From Ligustrum vulgare (Eukaryota > Streptophyta > Magnoliopsida > Lamiales > Oleaceae), in contig OY743168.1 of NCBI GenBank assembly GCA_963555705.1, positions 98,783,925-98,847,924 on the forward strand: a DNA stretch of 64,000 bases, in the 5' to 3' direction. The notes beneath the pieces were generated by a model. The model was not told where the DNA came from. It ran no database searches and saw only the letters and a program-made list of their open reading frames with translations. Of this stretch, positions 48,057 through 58,438 are shown piece after piece. Within the stretch, counting starts at the first letter, position 1, and every line of letters starts with the position of its first letter. The position numbers and the translations under genes are program-made.

Positions 48057-49364
48057 AAAGAAATAGAAGAAATAGAAACAAATAAGAACATAGATAAACA
48101 AGAATATGAACGAATAGAAGGTTATGGATTAAAAGTAACTTTTGATAATAATAAGTTCAGAAAAATACAAAAATTATCTTTAGATTTGAAAATAGGAAAA
48201 TGGGAAATATTAGACAGAATATGGAAAAGAGAAAATGTAGCAATAGATGAATATCATAAAATTGAAAGGGCAATAGATGTTAGAACCACTCAAGGAACAC
48301 ACAAATTAAATCTTTTAACAAAAAATACAGTTACAGAATTATTAACAAAGATCAATAGAAAACAAAGTGAAAAGATTAAATATGTTTACTTAGCAGGTAT
48401 CCAAATAATGTTTAAATCCCTATTTAAAGAAGGATTAGATTCGCCTTTGACTATAAGTTTACATGATGGAAGAATTATAAATTTAAAAGACAGTCATTTA
48501 GGAACAATAGAAGGAAATCTAGCATATAAGAAACTAATATTTACATGTTACCCAAAATATTGTATATCATTAAAAGATAGAAATTTTAATGAAGTTTTAG
48601 GACTACATTATAAATTACATAAAGATGATATAATGGAACCAGGAGATAAAATTATGACTATAGAATACAGGGCATTATACACATTTACTAATTCTAATTA
48701 TTGAAACATTTATTCCAAAAAACCATATCTTGAAATTCATAAAGAATGTAAAGATTTTGGTAAAGCTGTAGAACCAGATAAACAAATAAGTTTAGTTCCA
48801 AGAAACTATAAACTTACTATAACAAAAAATAAACCAGAAATCATAGAATTACGAGAAGAAGAATACCTTAATAATAACATAACATTTGAAGATGACAGAT
48901 TAATTAGAAGATCAGCAAGTTTACCTAATAGAAAACAAATAGGAGAAACTAGTAATACAAAAGAAATAAAACTTAATAGAAATGCTGGAAATATGAAAAT
49001 AGAAGGTAAATATTTTAATGGAATAGAACATATAAAATGATCAAATATATTAATTGACACAGGAGCTAGTGAATGTCATATAGCTTCAAATAGAAATAAA
49101 GGACTAATATCTCATAGAACTGATCCATACAGATATATAAATTTTGATGGACAAGTACATATGACTGAACTTGAAGTAAAAGTACCAATAAAAATAGGAG
49201 GAATAAATCTCCTAGTACCATGTCATGTAGATAGTAGTATGGTAAATCCTTATGTATTATTAGGAATGAGCTTTCTAGATGGACTAGAAGATTATAGTAT
49301 AAAACGTGAAGGATTATATATAACTCATAATGGTCAAACTACACTATGCAGAAAAGCTGAATAA
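48039..49364 (+). pseudogene. Viral movement protein (30K) with C-terminal aspartic-protease motif
   Basis: The frame from ATG about 48039 carries the 30K movement-protein core ('KYVYLAGIQIMFKSLFKEG', 'TISLHDGRI', 'LGTIEGNLAYKKLIF'), which lets the virus pass through plasmodesmata. The same frame then runs through a spacer into a retropepsin-like stretch: D-T-G-A at 49056-49067 ('LIDTGASECHIA') and a later hydrophobic-hydrophobic-G motif ('YVLLGMSFLDGL'). Stops at 48702-48704 and 49038-49040 separate the parts. It ends TAA-ATG against the polymerase ORF. Confidence 0.75.
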
Positions 49365-51269
49365 ATGAATAACCAAATAAGTTTTTCATTAGCCGTTTAT
49401 ATACAAGTTACAATTGTTGAAACAAATATAACAACCTGTGCATTAATTGACACGGGAAGTGATATAACAATATTCAAAATTTTCTTAATAAAATCATAGA
49501 ATACTAATGGAAAGATAAAAATTACAGGAGTAACAGGAGAAAATACTCATATAATTAATAGTGCTGATAAAATTGATATAATACTTGGGAGTAAACAAAT
49601 AGTTGTAAATAAAGTATATAATTATAACACATTAGAATGTGATATATTACTAGGAAATGACTTTATACAACAATTTCAATATTATAAACAAAATAATTAC
49701 ATGATAATGTTACAAACACCTTGTGCACATTTACTAAAAATACTAAGAGAATTTCGACCTTACAGAGTTCAGCCAACACAACGTGGTGATAAATGGGAGA
49801 AAAAACCAATTACACAAAATGAAATAAAAAATAAAAGAATAATGTATAAAAAAGTCTTGAAAACGAACATACAAATAAACATGGAAAAAATCATTGATCA
49901 GCTAGAAAAAATTTGTGGAGAAAATCCATTATCATTTTGGAAACCACATCATCCAAAAGCTAGAATAGAATTAACAGAAAATGTTATTATAAGAGTTAGA
50001 CCAATGATGTATACCATACAAGATATGCAAGAATTTAAAACTCAGATAAAAGAATTACTTAACCAAAAATTAATCAGACCCAGTAATGGACCCCATAGTA
50101 GTCCAGCTTTTATGGTCATGAAACATTCTGAACAAAAAAGAGGTAAAGCTAGAATGGTGATAAATTATAAAGAATTAAACAAATATACTAAATTTGATGG
50201 ATATTTTTTATCAAATAAAGAGGTAATGATAAATCTTGCAAAAGGAAAGCAATATTATTCTAAATTTGATTGCAAATCAGGATTTTGACAAGTAAAAATG
50301 GAAGAAGATAGTATTCAATATACATCATTTAGTACACCCCAAGGTAAGTATGAATTGATGGTTATGCCATTTGGTTTAAAAAATGCACCACAAATATATC
50401 AAAGAAGAATGGATAACATATTTAGAAAATTTAATGAGTTCTTAATCGTCTATGTCGATGATATATTAATATGTTCTAATAATAGAGAAGAACATGGAAA
50501 CCATTTAATTAAGTTTATAAATGAATGCAAAAAAGAAGGAATTGTTCTTTTAAAAAATAAAGCTATACTAGAAAAATAAGAAATTAATTTTCTTGGATTA
50601 TCAATAGATAAAAGGGGGATAAAATTACAAACTCATATATCTAAGAAGATAGAAAGTTTTCCAAACAAATTAGAATCAAAAGAACAAATATAAAAATTTT
50701 TAGGATGTTTAAATTATGCAGAAGGATTTATTGAAAATCTATCAAAAAAGAGACATAAAATTCAAATTTTACTCAGGAAAACAAATACCAAAGGATGGAG
50801 TGATGAACATACAGAAATTGTCAAATCACTAAAAGAAGAATGTAAAAATTTACCAAAATTAAGATTACCAGATGAAAAAGATAATCTGATAGTTAATACT
50901 GATGCCTCGGATAACTATTGGGCAGCAATATTAAAAACAGATCTTAATGAAATTTGTATATACTCAAGTGGAACGTTTAATCAAGCAGAAATAAATTATA
51001 CTACTCATGAGAAAGAACTGTTAGCAATTATCAGAGGAATAAAGAAGTTTTCATTGTTTTTATTATCTAAGAAATTCATTGTTGAAACTGATAATTCTCA
51101 AGTTGCAGGTTTAGTAAAAAATAAATTACCACCAGAACCTCAATATAAAAGGCTCCATAGATGCCAAGCCTATTTGTCGTTTTATAATTTTGATATAATT
51201 CATATTAAAGGTGTTAATAATTATCTTGCGAACTTTTTAAGCAGGAATATTGAATTTGCAGATGGATAA
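49365..51269 (+). pseudogene. Viral polymerase: protease, reverse transcriptase, RNase H
   Basis: One frame from ATG 49365. The retropepsin motif D-T-G-S is at 49449-49460 ('CALIDTGSDITIF'), with 'CDILLGNDFI' downstream. RT blocks: 'QKLIRPSNGPHSSPAFMV', 'MPFGLKNAPQIYQRRMD' and the catalytic 'YVDDILICSN' (near 50450-50480). RNase H has 'NTDASDNYWAAIL', 'THEKELLAI' and 'VETDNSQV'. No integrase follows, as expected for caulimovirids. In-frame stops at 49497-49499, 50286-50288, 50577-50579 and 50691-50693. The stop overlaps the next start (51262). Confidence 0.88.
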
Positions 51270-52317
51270 TATCAAAAGATCCCTGATAGACGCCAAAAAG
51301 CGAATGAACTTCCTCATGGAGGAAGCTGAAGATATAAAGCTTGGAATTGAACAACTTGCAGAAACTCTCCAAGGAAGTTTCAAGCAATTGATGGAAATCT
51401 CAACATTTCATCATAATTATACTAAAAAATTGAGCGATAACATAATTGAGATTGAATCTCAGTTTGAATCGTTAATTACCAAACAGGCTGATACCAAACA
51501 TGTTATATCAAAAATACAAACAAGTACATCTTCTGGAAGCAGTGGTGGACCAACAATTAAAAAAGATGAACCAAGTCCCAAAAAAGTTGTTATAAATGAA
51601 GCCAGTCCTCGAAAAATCACAATCAATGCCAAAGATGAACATACAAGGGTAGTCAGAATTCGTGCTGAAGAGGAAGATGATTCCCCTTTTTTACCAAAAG
51701 AAAACGAATATAAAACCACTGTTGAAGTTATATATGAACTTCAAGAATGTGATTGCTATTACATTTCGTCTGGAGACCATGTATACCCACGATTGATCGT
51801 TACTCAGGGAGGAGATCCCGTCATGACAAAAATGACAGCTGATTATGGATTCTTGGATCTTATCTATCCAGGAAAAGATCTAAAAGAAATCGAAAAATTT
51901 GATGATTTACTAAAAGGAGAAATTTCAAAGTTTGCTCAAGGAAGATCCATATATTTAAAATTTTATTCGATCAGTCCTGAAATTGATGGAAGAATATATT
52001 ATCCCGCTGAGCATATTATCACGATTGGGTATGTTGCTCGAAATTTTCAAATTGAAGTTGGAAAAAATATCAAACCAGTACCAAACATTACAAGATCATG
52101 ATTTAGATCCCGAAGGGTGTTGGGAATTAAAGTTCTCCACAACATTTCCAAAAACCTGTATGAGAAAAAATTCAAATGCATATGACAGTACAATGGATGG
52201 ACCTTACTCACTAATGGAGGAAAAGAAAAGTCAACAATCTTGCAAGAATACATCAATAAATTTGATACTCATCAAATCCATGGAAGTTTTGCCACTTTGC
52301 AAGAGGCGTGCATAGCT
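51262..52317 (+). pseudogene. Viral TAV-like (inclusion body / transactivator) ORF
   Basis: Open from ATG 51262 to 52101. The N-terminus is coiled coil, followed by a Ser/Gly-Lys-Pro linker and a domain with 'VEVIYELQECDCYYISSGDH' and 'HIITIGYVARNFQIEVG'. In another frame the homology seems to go on to about 52317 ('GSFATLQEACIARNF'), resembling the RNase H N-domain fold found in TAV. Position after the polymerase ORF fits the caulimovirid transactivator that allows translation of coupled ORFs. The link to TAV is by position and weak motif only. Confidence 0.55.
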
Positions 52318-52319
52318 AG

Positions 52320-53116
52320 GAATTTCCCCACATGCCAAAGGAACTGATGGACAGGTGGAAGCCATTTGATAAGTCTGCTTTACATACCAACATAAGTGAT
52401 GGACAGATGGAAGCCAATTGATAAATCTGATTTAATGGAACAAGACAGCACAATGTAAGGGCTATGAGAAGACTGAAAATAGAGGGATATGTGTCCCTAT
52501 AATGTAGCCATGTGAAGAAATAAAGGGACAAATGTATCCTTGTAATAAAGAATAGATGGACAGGTGTGTCCTTGTAGGTCCTTGTAAAATTCAAATTATT
52601 GTATCCATTACATAAGCAATGATGTAAAAGTTTGTATAGTAATACCTCGTGAAGTTGTATAAATAAGAGTCTTCTGATTAGAGAAGAGGCAGAACTCTCT
52701 TGAGCACTCAGTTTGTGAGAAAGCCAAAAAATCTTCTGTCTTTCAAAAATCCTCATACCAATCCTTTGTCAATCTTTATATTATCAATAAAATCCCAATT
52801 TACTTATCATATTATGATGAGTTTCTAAATTCTTGTCTTCTAAATCCTATTTCCAAAAAGAAGATATATTATTAAGAAAACTCCCTACACCCTGTCCTAA
52901 AATATTTTCCATCTAAAGAGTTATACAGTGAGGCATCCAGGTTTAGCTAATAACCCGTGAAGGCAGGAAGCCATTGGAGGGTGTTGAGCAGAAACCTATA
53001 AGCCTGAAGGTCACTAACAATAGAAGGAAAATACAAAGGTACTGAGAACAGGAAAATAGGTTAGTATTCTTAATATATCTATCTTTACGGAATTAGGAGG
53101 AAGAAGAACTTTTAAA
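52320..53116 (+). promoter_or_regulatory. Viral intergenic region: promoter, R region, leader
   Basis: TATAAATA at 52658-52665 in a context like caulimovirid full-length RNA promoters, so transcription should start near 52690. AATAAA at 52786-52791 lies about 100 nt after that start, the spacing expected where the signal is bypassed once and used on the second pass. A duplicated 'gatggacag..ggaagcca' phrase is at 52345-52425. No second primer site was found downstream. Confidence 0.7.
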
Positions 53117-53470
53117 ATGACAGAATCTAGAATTGTTAAATTTAATTATCAAAACAGTCCTTATAATGATGAACATCATAGTATAATTGAACTTTTATTC
53201 ATGCATAAACAGTTTACTAGACCAAATAATGAAATAAAAAAGTTATATCATGTCTATATGCCATGTTTGTTAACTATCTTTCCAACATTAAAAAGAGTAT
53301 TAGGATTAGAAATTACAAAATCGATTATTTATTTTTGGCTTGATAGTGATAACACTGAAATAAATAATGAATTATATTTAGGATATGTGTTTAGTAGTGA
53401 TAATGATTATGATCCTGTAATAGATTATGACAGTGATGGAAGAGATGAATCTTTCTTTACCAGTTTTTGA
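53117..53470 (+). CDS. Extra viral ORF A, 117 residues
   Basis: First ORF after the promoter, with an acidic C-terminus ('DYDPVIDYDSDGRDES'). Not recognised. It overlaps the next ORF in another frame. Base use matches the rest of the viral block. Confidence 0.5.
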   Translation: MTESRIVKFNYQNSPYNDEHHSIIELLFMHKQFTRPNNEIKKLYHVYMPCLLTIFPTLKRVLGLEITKSIIYFWLDSDNTEINNELYLGYVFSSDNDYDPVIDYDSDGRDESFFTSF

Positions 53471-53861
53471 AAATCTTAATATCATGAATAACAGTAATTA
53501 TATCATGAAAAAATCCAGAACTAAAAGAGGTCCATATAAAGTTCAAAAGTATATTAAAAGTAAAAAAGGAATTGAATATGAAAATGAAATTGATAAAATC
53601 GGATACCAAGAACAACTCTACGCATCACAAGAGATATTAAAAAAATTTAAAGAAAATTTAATAGAAAACTTTGTTAGAGGAACTGTAAGATCTATAATGA
53701 TACATGATATTCAAGATATAATTGATAAATTAGAAAAGAGAAAGAAAAATATTTTAAAATATAATATACCATTTGAACCAAGTATAGATATCATGACTGA
53801 CATAGATATTATCAATTCTCAAACACTCATAGAATTTGAAAAATTATTTGAAACTTTATAA
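53427..53861 (+). CDS. Extra viral ORF B, 144 residues
   Basis: Basic near the start ('KKSRTKRGPYKVQKYIKSKK'), helical later. No known domain. The true start may be an internal ATG near 53484. Overlaps the previous ORF. Confidence 0.5.
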   Translation: MTVMEEMNLSLPVFENLNIMNNSNYIMKKSRTKRGPYKVQKYIKSKKGIEYENEIDKIGYQEQLYASQEILKKFKENLIENFVRGTVRSIMIHDIQDIIDKLEKRKKNILKYNIPFEPSIDIMTDIDIINSQTLIEFEKLFETL

Positions 53862-53877
53862 ATTATTTATCTCTGTG

Positions 53878-54102
53878 TTTATAATTTCTGGATATACTAT
53901 TGAAGGATTAGACAATTTGTTAGAAAAAATAATGGAAAAAATAGATAACATTATATCTCATTTAATAGATATGGATGAATCATCTGAACAATATTATATA
54001 CTTTCAGAAAATCATGATCAATACATTATAGATTATTCTGACATATTAGAGATTAAAATAGATTTAGAAAATAAAATAATGACAAATACAGTCCAAATAT
54101 AA
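53878..54102 (+). pseudogene. Extra viral ORF C, first of two paralogous ORFs
   Basis: Contains 'GYTIEGLDNLLEK', repeated in the next ORF. The position matching the neighbour's ATG reads ATT here, so this copy may have lost its start. Its stop overlaps the next ATG. Confidence 0.5.
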
Positions 54103-54323
54103 TGCCAGGATATACAATAGAAGGATTAGATAACCTTTTAGAAAAATTGAAAGATAAAATGGAAGATATTAAACATCAAATGGAAAATGAAAACATATCT
54201 TCTGAAGAATATAATAAACTCTTAGAAAAATACGAACAATATATTGCAGATTATTGTATTTTACTAGATCAAAGAATGGACTTATACCAGAGAATTTTGT
54301 ATAATAATTTACCAACCCTATAA
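54102..54323 (+). CDS. Extra viral ORF D, paralogue of ORF C, 73 residues
   Basis: 'MPGYTIEGLDNLLEKLKDKM', with a coiled-coil pattern and 'YEQYIADYCILLDQRMDLY', parallel to ORF C. Joined to C by a TAATG overlap. A tandem gene duplication within the viral genome is the simplest reading. Confidence 0.6.
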   Translation: MPGYTIEGLDNLLEKLKDKMEDIKHQMENENISSEEYNKLLEKYEQYIADYCILLDQRMDLYQRILYNNLPTL

Positions 54324-54326
54324 TCT

Positions 54327-54731
54327 ATGGATACTTCACAAGCATCAACCTCTAATAACTGTGATCATAAACTATATTTAGATAATAAAGAAATTTCATT
54401 TTTATTAGCTATTGCTGGAAAATCTAAAAATATACATTCTGTTGGACAATCTAAATTAAAAGAAATATACGAAGATATTGACTATGCTATCTTAAATAGA
54501 ATAGAATTTAATTATGTTGAAACAGCAAAAAATATAAATACAGTTCATAAAATTATAGAAGAAGATATAGAAGATGAAGTTTCAAATGGAATAGCATTAG
54601 GATATATAACAAAGAAAGAACATCCTAAATCTTTTGAGAAATTATTACAATATAGAGTATTTTTAGAAGAACTTAAAAGATTAAAGAATATGAATATAAT
54701 AAAAAATATTGAATTAAATCAACCTGACTAA
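54327..54731 (+). CDS. Extra viral ORF E, 134 residues
   Basis: Open from ATG 54327. Not recognised; mostly helical and acidic ('IIEEDIEDEVSNGIALGY'). It is the last viral-type ORF before base composition changes to host-like sequence. Confidence 0.5.
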   Translation: MDTSQASTSNNCDHKLYLDNKEISFLLAIAGKSKNIHSVGQSKLKEIYEDIDYAILNRIEFNYVETAKNINTVHKIIEEDIEDEVSNGIALGYITKKEHPKSFEKLLQYRVFLEELKRLKNMNIIKNIELNQPD

Positions 54732-54815
54732 TTCAGGGATATATCTTGCAAAGAAAATAACTCAATTCATTAAGGGTAATAAAGACATTTTGCTAAAAAG
54801 GGGTATTTTGAAAAA

Positions 54816-55668
54816 CTAAGCCCCTGTTCTCTTTGCTGTTTTGAGGTCGTTTTCTGTTTTTATTTTCGAAAACGCTAAAAACGCGTTCTCTTTACCATTT
54901 TCGAAAATGCATTTTGGAAAACAAAAAAAAAAATTTGTACACAAAACGGAAAACGCCCGAAACATCGTTTTGGGCGTTTTGTGTGTATTTGACAAAAAAT
55001 GTCCAAAACGCGGAAAACGCGTTTTGGAAAATTTTTTTATAGAATTATCTTAACTTAGAACTAAGCTTAATATAAATTTTTTATTATTTTTTATTTTTTA
55101 TTATTATTTTTAGAATTATCCTAACTTGGAACTAAGCCTAAATAAAGAATATTTTTTTTTTTTTAGAATTATCTTAACTTGGAACTTAGTTTAAATAAAG
55201 TTTTATTGAATTCAATATCAACATTACAAAAAAAAATTAAATGAGAATTCTTGTTGTTATATTTCAAAAAATGCAATGATAAATGGATTTTGGTGGTTTT
55301 GAAAGAACTTGCATTTTCTGGATTTTAATAGAAGTAGAGCTTTCTCAAGTCCCGAACCTGACCAAACTGTGTTAATATAGACTCTTAATGTCAAATTAGT
55401 GTGTTGCATGTAACCATATTTTTAGTGTATTGTGAAAGAAAATTTGAGTTGGAGTTAGTAGTATTATGCAAGCAAATTAATTAAAAATAGTTTAAATAGT
55501 GTTCTGCAAAATTTCAAACAGAACGTGTTTTCCAGCTTTTCATTTTCAAAAACAGTTTTCAGAAATGACAAACCAAACGCGTTTTCAGCAAATTTGAAAA
55601 CAAAAATGAAAACACAAAACACAAAACATTTTCGAAAATGAAAATACAAACAGAACGCCACCTAAACC
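54816..55668. mobile_element. Possible MITE-like element with inverted ends
   Basis: The left end (GCCCCTGTTCTCTTTGCTG) and the complement of the right end (GTGGCGTTCTGTTTGTATTT) match imperfectly, and CTAA flanks both. Both arms are full of TTTTCGAAAA and AAACGC words that can pair. The centre holds three direct repeats of about 55-70 bp ('agaattatcttaacttggaacta') near 55039, 55109 and 55165. No coding capacity. Confidence 0.5.
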
Positions 55669-55972
55669 TTTACCCAAGCTATTTCAATAAATCTCCCTAA
55701 AAATACCTTAGAAAGGCTAAGGTAGGTGGGTAACTATAAATATGGGTCAAATTTTGGTGTCTTCTTTTATGTAATGATCATAATTTATAAATAATATATT
55801 TTTTCAAATTACTTTTAACAATATACATCTTCTTTCTTAATTTTTTAACCACACATTTTACCTAAAAAATATAAAGTTAAAAAAAAAAAAAAAATGGTGC
55901 TAGAAGCCATCGATGACCGAACAGTTCGTAACCCAGGAGCCGTCTAAAATCCAACTGAGTAATAAATGTTAC

Positions 55973-56237
55973 GTGCCCCCAGGGCACATCTCTCAACAGT
56001 AAAGGGGTTGACCGATAATGTGTCTAACGCAGTCGTGTGCAGTGTACGAATCTTGACGACTAAATAATTGATTCGTTCCTTATGGCATGTGGGGGTTATC
56101 TTGCTCCGTGACGTGTTATTGAGTGTCATCCACCCTGATTGTGGGAAGCATAATTTGCGATTTACCTCTTGAACCAATGGTCCATAACAGGATCTATTCG
56201 GACCTCAGGTAATTTTTTTTTTAATTCTTTTTAAAGG
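55973..56237 (+). mobile_element. Older tRNA-derived SINE, about 265 bp
   Basis: Starts GCCCCCAGGGCACATCTCTC, sharing CAGGGCACATCTC with the SINE at 29704, and has a B-box-like GTACGAATC about 85 nt in. Ends T-rich. Flanks TAATAAATGTTAC and TAATTAATGTTAC look like a target duplication with one mismatch. Confidence 0.6.
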
Positions 56238-56505
56238 TAATTAATGTTACTCTGTTCATAAAACTGTACGAATTGGGACGAGACGCCGGGCAAATACACA
56301 ATACACATACATTTGTGGGTCCCATCTTGATTCTGCTCCACACCTCCTTAGCCTTTCGGGATTCGTTCCTTTCGTGTCGATGTCGATGATGATTTACGCA
56401 GACGCAGATTTTTGATACAAGTATGGTGCGTTAAAATTCTTAACAAGTTGACTTTTTCTTCACAACCCCTTTAAATTCAGTCACTGTGTTGAAGGAAGTC
56501 CACAA
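56238..56505 (+). promoter_or_regulatory. Upstream region of the cystinosin gene
   Basis: No coding signal. No clear TATA box. Probably promoter and 5' UTR. Confidence 0.4.
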
Positions 56506-58074
56506 ATGGGGTCGTGGAATTCAATTCCTCTGAAGATATTATACAATGTTTTGGGATGGACTGCATTTGCCTCATGGTCCATCAGTTTTTACCCGCAAGT
56601 GATTTTAAATTTCCGTAGGAAAAGGTTTTTCTAATTCTTCTTCACCCACTTTAATTCGTTCTTTCAAATTTCGTGTTTTAATTGCTTGTTTACGTAGTGT
56701 GGTGGGATTGAACTTTGATTTTCTGCTCCTGAATTTGACGAAGCACTCGTCATATCTCATCTACAATGCTTCCCTCTACTTTAGCTCCGCCGTGCAGATG
56801 CAGTACCGCCAAAAATTTGGCCACAATGAGGTACTTCGAAATATATCTTATTATTGAATTCAGAATCGATTTTTCCTTAGTTTCAATGACGAATTATTTA
56901 ATTTTAGTTTCAATGACGAATTATTTAATTTTTGGGATCAAAATGTTTCAGTTTTTAGGGTTTTTGATGTGTATATTTATTTTCTTGTGGTGGTTTTATT
57001 GCAGATGATACCCGTGGCTGCCAATGATGTAGCTTTCTCCATTCACGCTGTTCTCTTGACTGCTTTCACCTTGTTCCAAGTTATAATTTATGACGTGGGT
57101 AACTAAATTTTCTCTCTGTTTCACCTTTTTGTTACTTTTAATTAAAAAATCACTTTGATAAATTACTTTTAATATTTGCCAAACATGCTATAGTTCTTGA
57201 ATAAAGCGCAAAGATGCATAACCTGTACAGTCAAATTATTACTACATTTTAAATTTCAACTTCCGAATAGTATGGTTAATTTTCATCTGAATGACATACT
57301 TAAGTTTTTTTAATTTGCATATTGAAAACCTTTGTGAATCATTTTTGCAGCGTGGAAATCAAAAGGTTTCAAAAATTTCTATTGCAATTGTTACCGTGGC
57401 CTGGTTATCAGCTGCCATTTGTGTTTTCATAGCTCTGCCCAAGCACTCTTGGTTATGGCTGGTAACCTGCTTCAAGTAAGTTGTCTCTTAAATCAGTGTA
57501 ACAAATCTATAGCAATTTGTGAATCTGTGAACTTCTCATTAATGTTTATGGTGAAAAAATGTACTGAGATGAGCATTACCTGCCTTATTATTGGCTACTC
57601 TGAAGGAAACAATTTGTTTGTTTTGAACTATGAACTTCTTACATCCCATATCTAATTGCAGCAAAATTCAAGTTGTTATGACAATCATCAAATACATTCC
57701 TCAGGTAGATTTGGAACTTTGTGTACTTTGAGATCGTTCTGCTTATTATCTTCCGAACTCTTGTGTTCTTATTAACAATCCCAAGTTTACTGTGATCTTG
57801 AAAGTTTTTGTTTCTGTTAATAAATATAGGTTATTTTGAACTTTCGACGAAAAAGTACTATTGGATTTAGCATCGGCAATATTTTGCTTGATTTCCTTGG
57901 AGGAGTAACAAACTATTGTCAAATGGCAGTGCAATCCATAGATCAAAGTGAGTTGATGTCTAATATTTGAATATCATGTAGAATAAGCTTCCAGTGATCT
58001 AATCATTTATATCTATTTTTGCAGATTCCTGGGTGAACTTTTACGGAAACATAGGCAAGACCATGATATCTTTG
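56506..58074 (+). CDS. Cystinosin homologue (PQ-loop lysosomal/vacuolar cystine transporter), 3' end outside window
   Basis: Proton-driven cystine exporter of the vacuole/lysosome membrane. Seven exons with in-phase junctions: 56506-56624, 56698-56830, 57005-57094, 57351-57475, 57662-57704, 57830-57947 and 58025-58074, giving 226 residues so far; plant family members are about 270. The start reads MGSWNSIPLKILYNVLGWTA. PQ-loop 1 is 'SISFYPQVILNFRRKS' and PQ-loop 2 'KYIPQVILNFRRKSTIGF', each between hydrophobic helices ('WLSAAICVFIALPKHSWLWL'). Exon 7 ends 'KTMISL' with a good donor (GTATGA), and 28 bp later intron 7 runs into a gypsy LTR. The last exon or exons must lie beyond 64000, if still present. 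Confidence 0.92.
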
Positions 58075-58438
58075 GTATGAGACAGTTTCTCTTCTTTCTG
58101 TATGTGATGACCCGAAACCTTAACGAATCGAATGTCACGAAACTTGCATAAACTCATAGGATAAAAATAATTTCATAATATTTAAATCATCATAACAAAG
58201 AACTTAAATTAAACATAAATGTTTAATAAAGAAGCCAATAATAAGTAAATGTGTCTAGAAATTTTAAAAGTAAAATTATGAATAAAAGTCTAATTTATTT
58301 TCTGATCCGTTATCGCTCGCCATCTCCACGTTGACCTTTTCGAACCAATCAATTATCTGGAAAGGGGGAAACATAAAGGAGGTGAGAAAATCTCAATAAG
58401 TATACACGTGTTTATCATAAATCTTGAAATCATAATTC

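Larger units (their letters stand above)
45052..54735 (+). mobile_element. Endogenous pararetrovirus (Caulimoviridae), decayed
   Basis: A single-strand-sense block of very A-rich ORFs coupled by overlapping stop/start codons (TAATG, ATGGATAA). Coat protein with zinc knuckle, then 30K movement protein, then protease, reverse transcriptase and RNase H, with no integrase and no LTRs. That combination is diagnostic for caulimovirids. The left end is near the tRNA-Met primer site. Coat before movement protein and a separate downstream TAV-like ORF resemble cavemoviruses and solendoviruses. From primer site to the polyadenylation signal is about 7.75 kb, close to a whole genome, with a further ORF block to 54731. 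More than ten stops and frameshifts make it inactive. The right edge is set by the end of the last ORF. Confidence 0.9.

Noticed and set aside
56506..58074. Truncated cystinosin pseudogene
   Set aside because: All visible exons and splice sites are clean, and the missing end lies past the window, so truncation is not shown.
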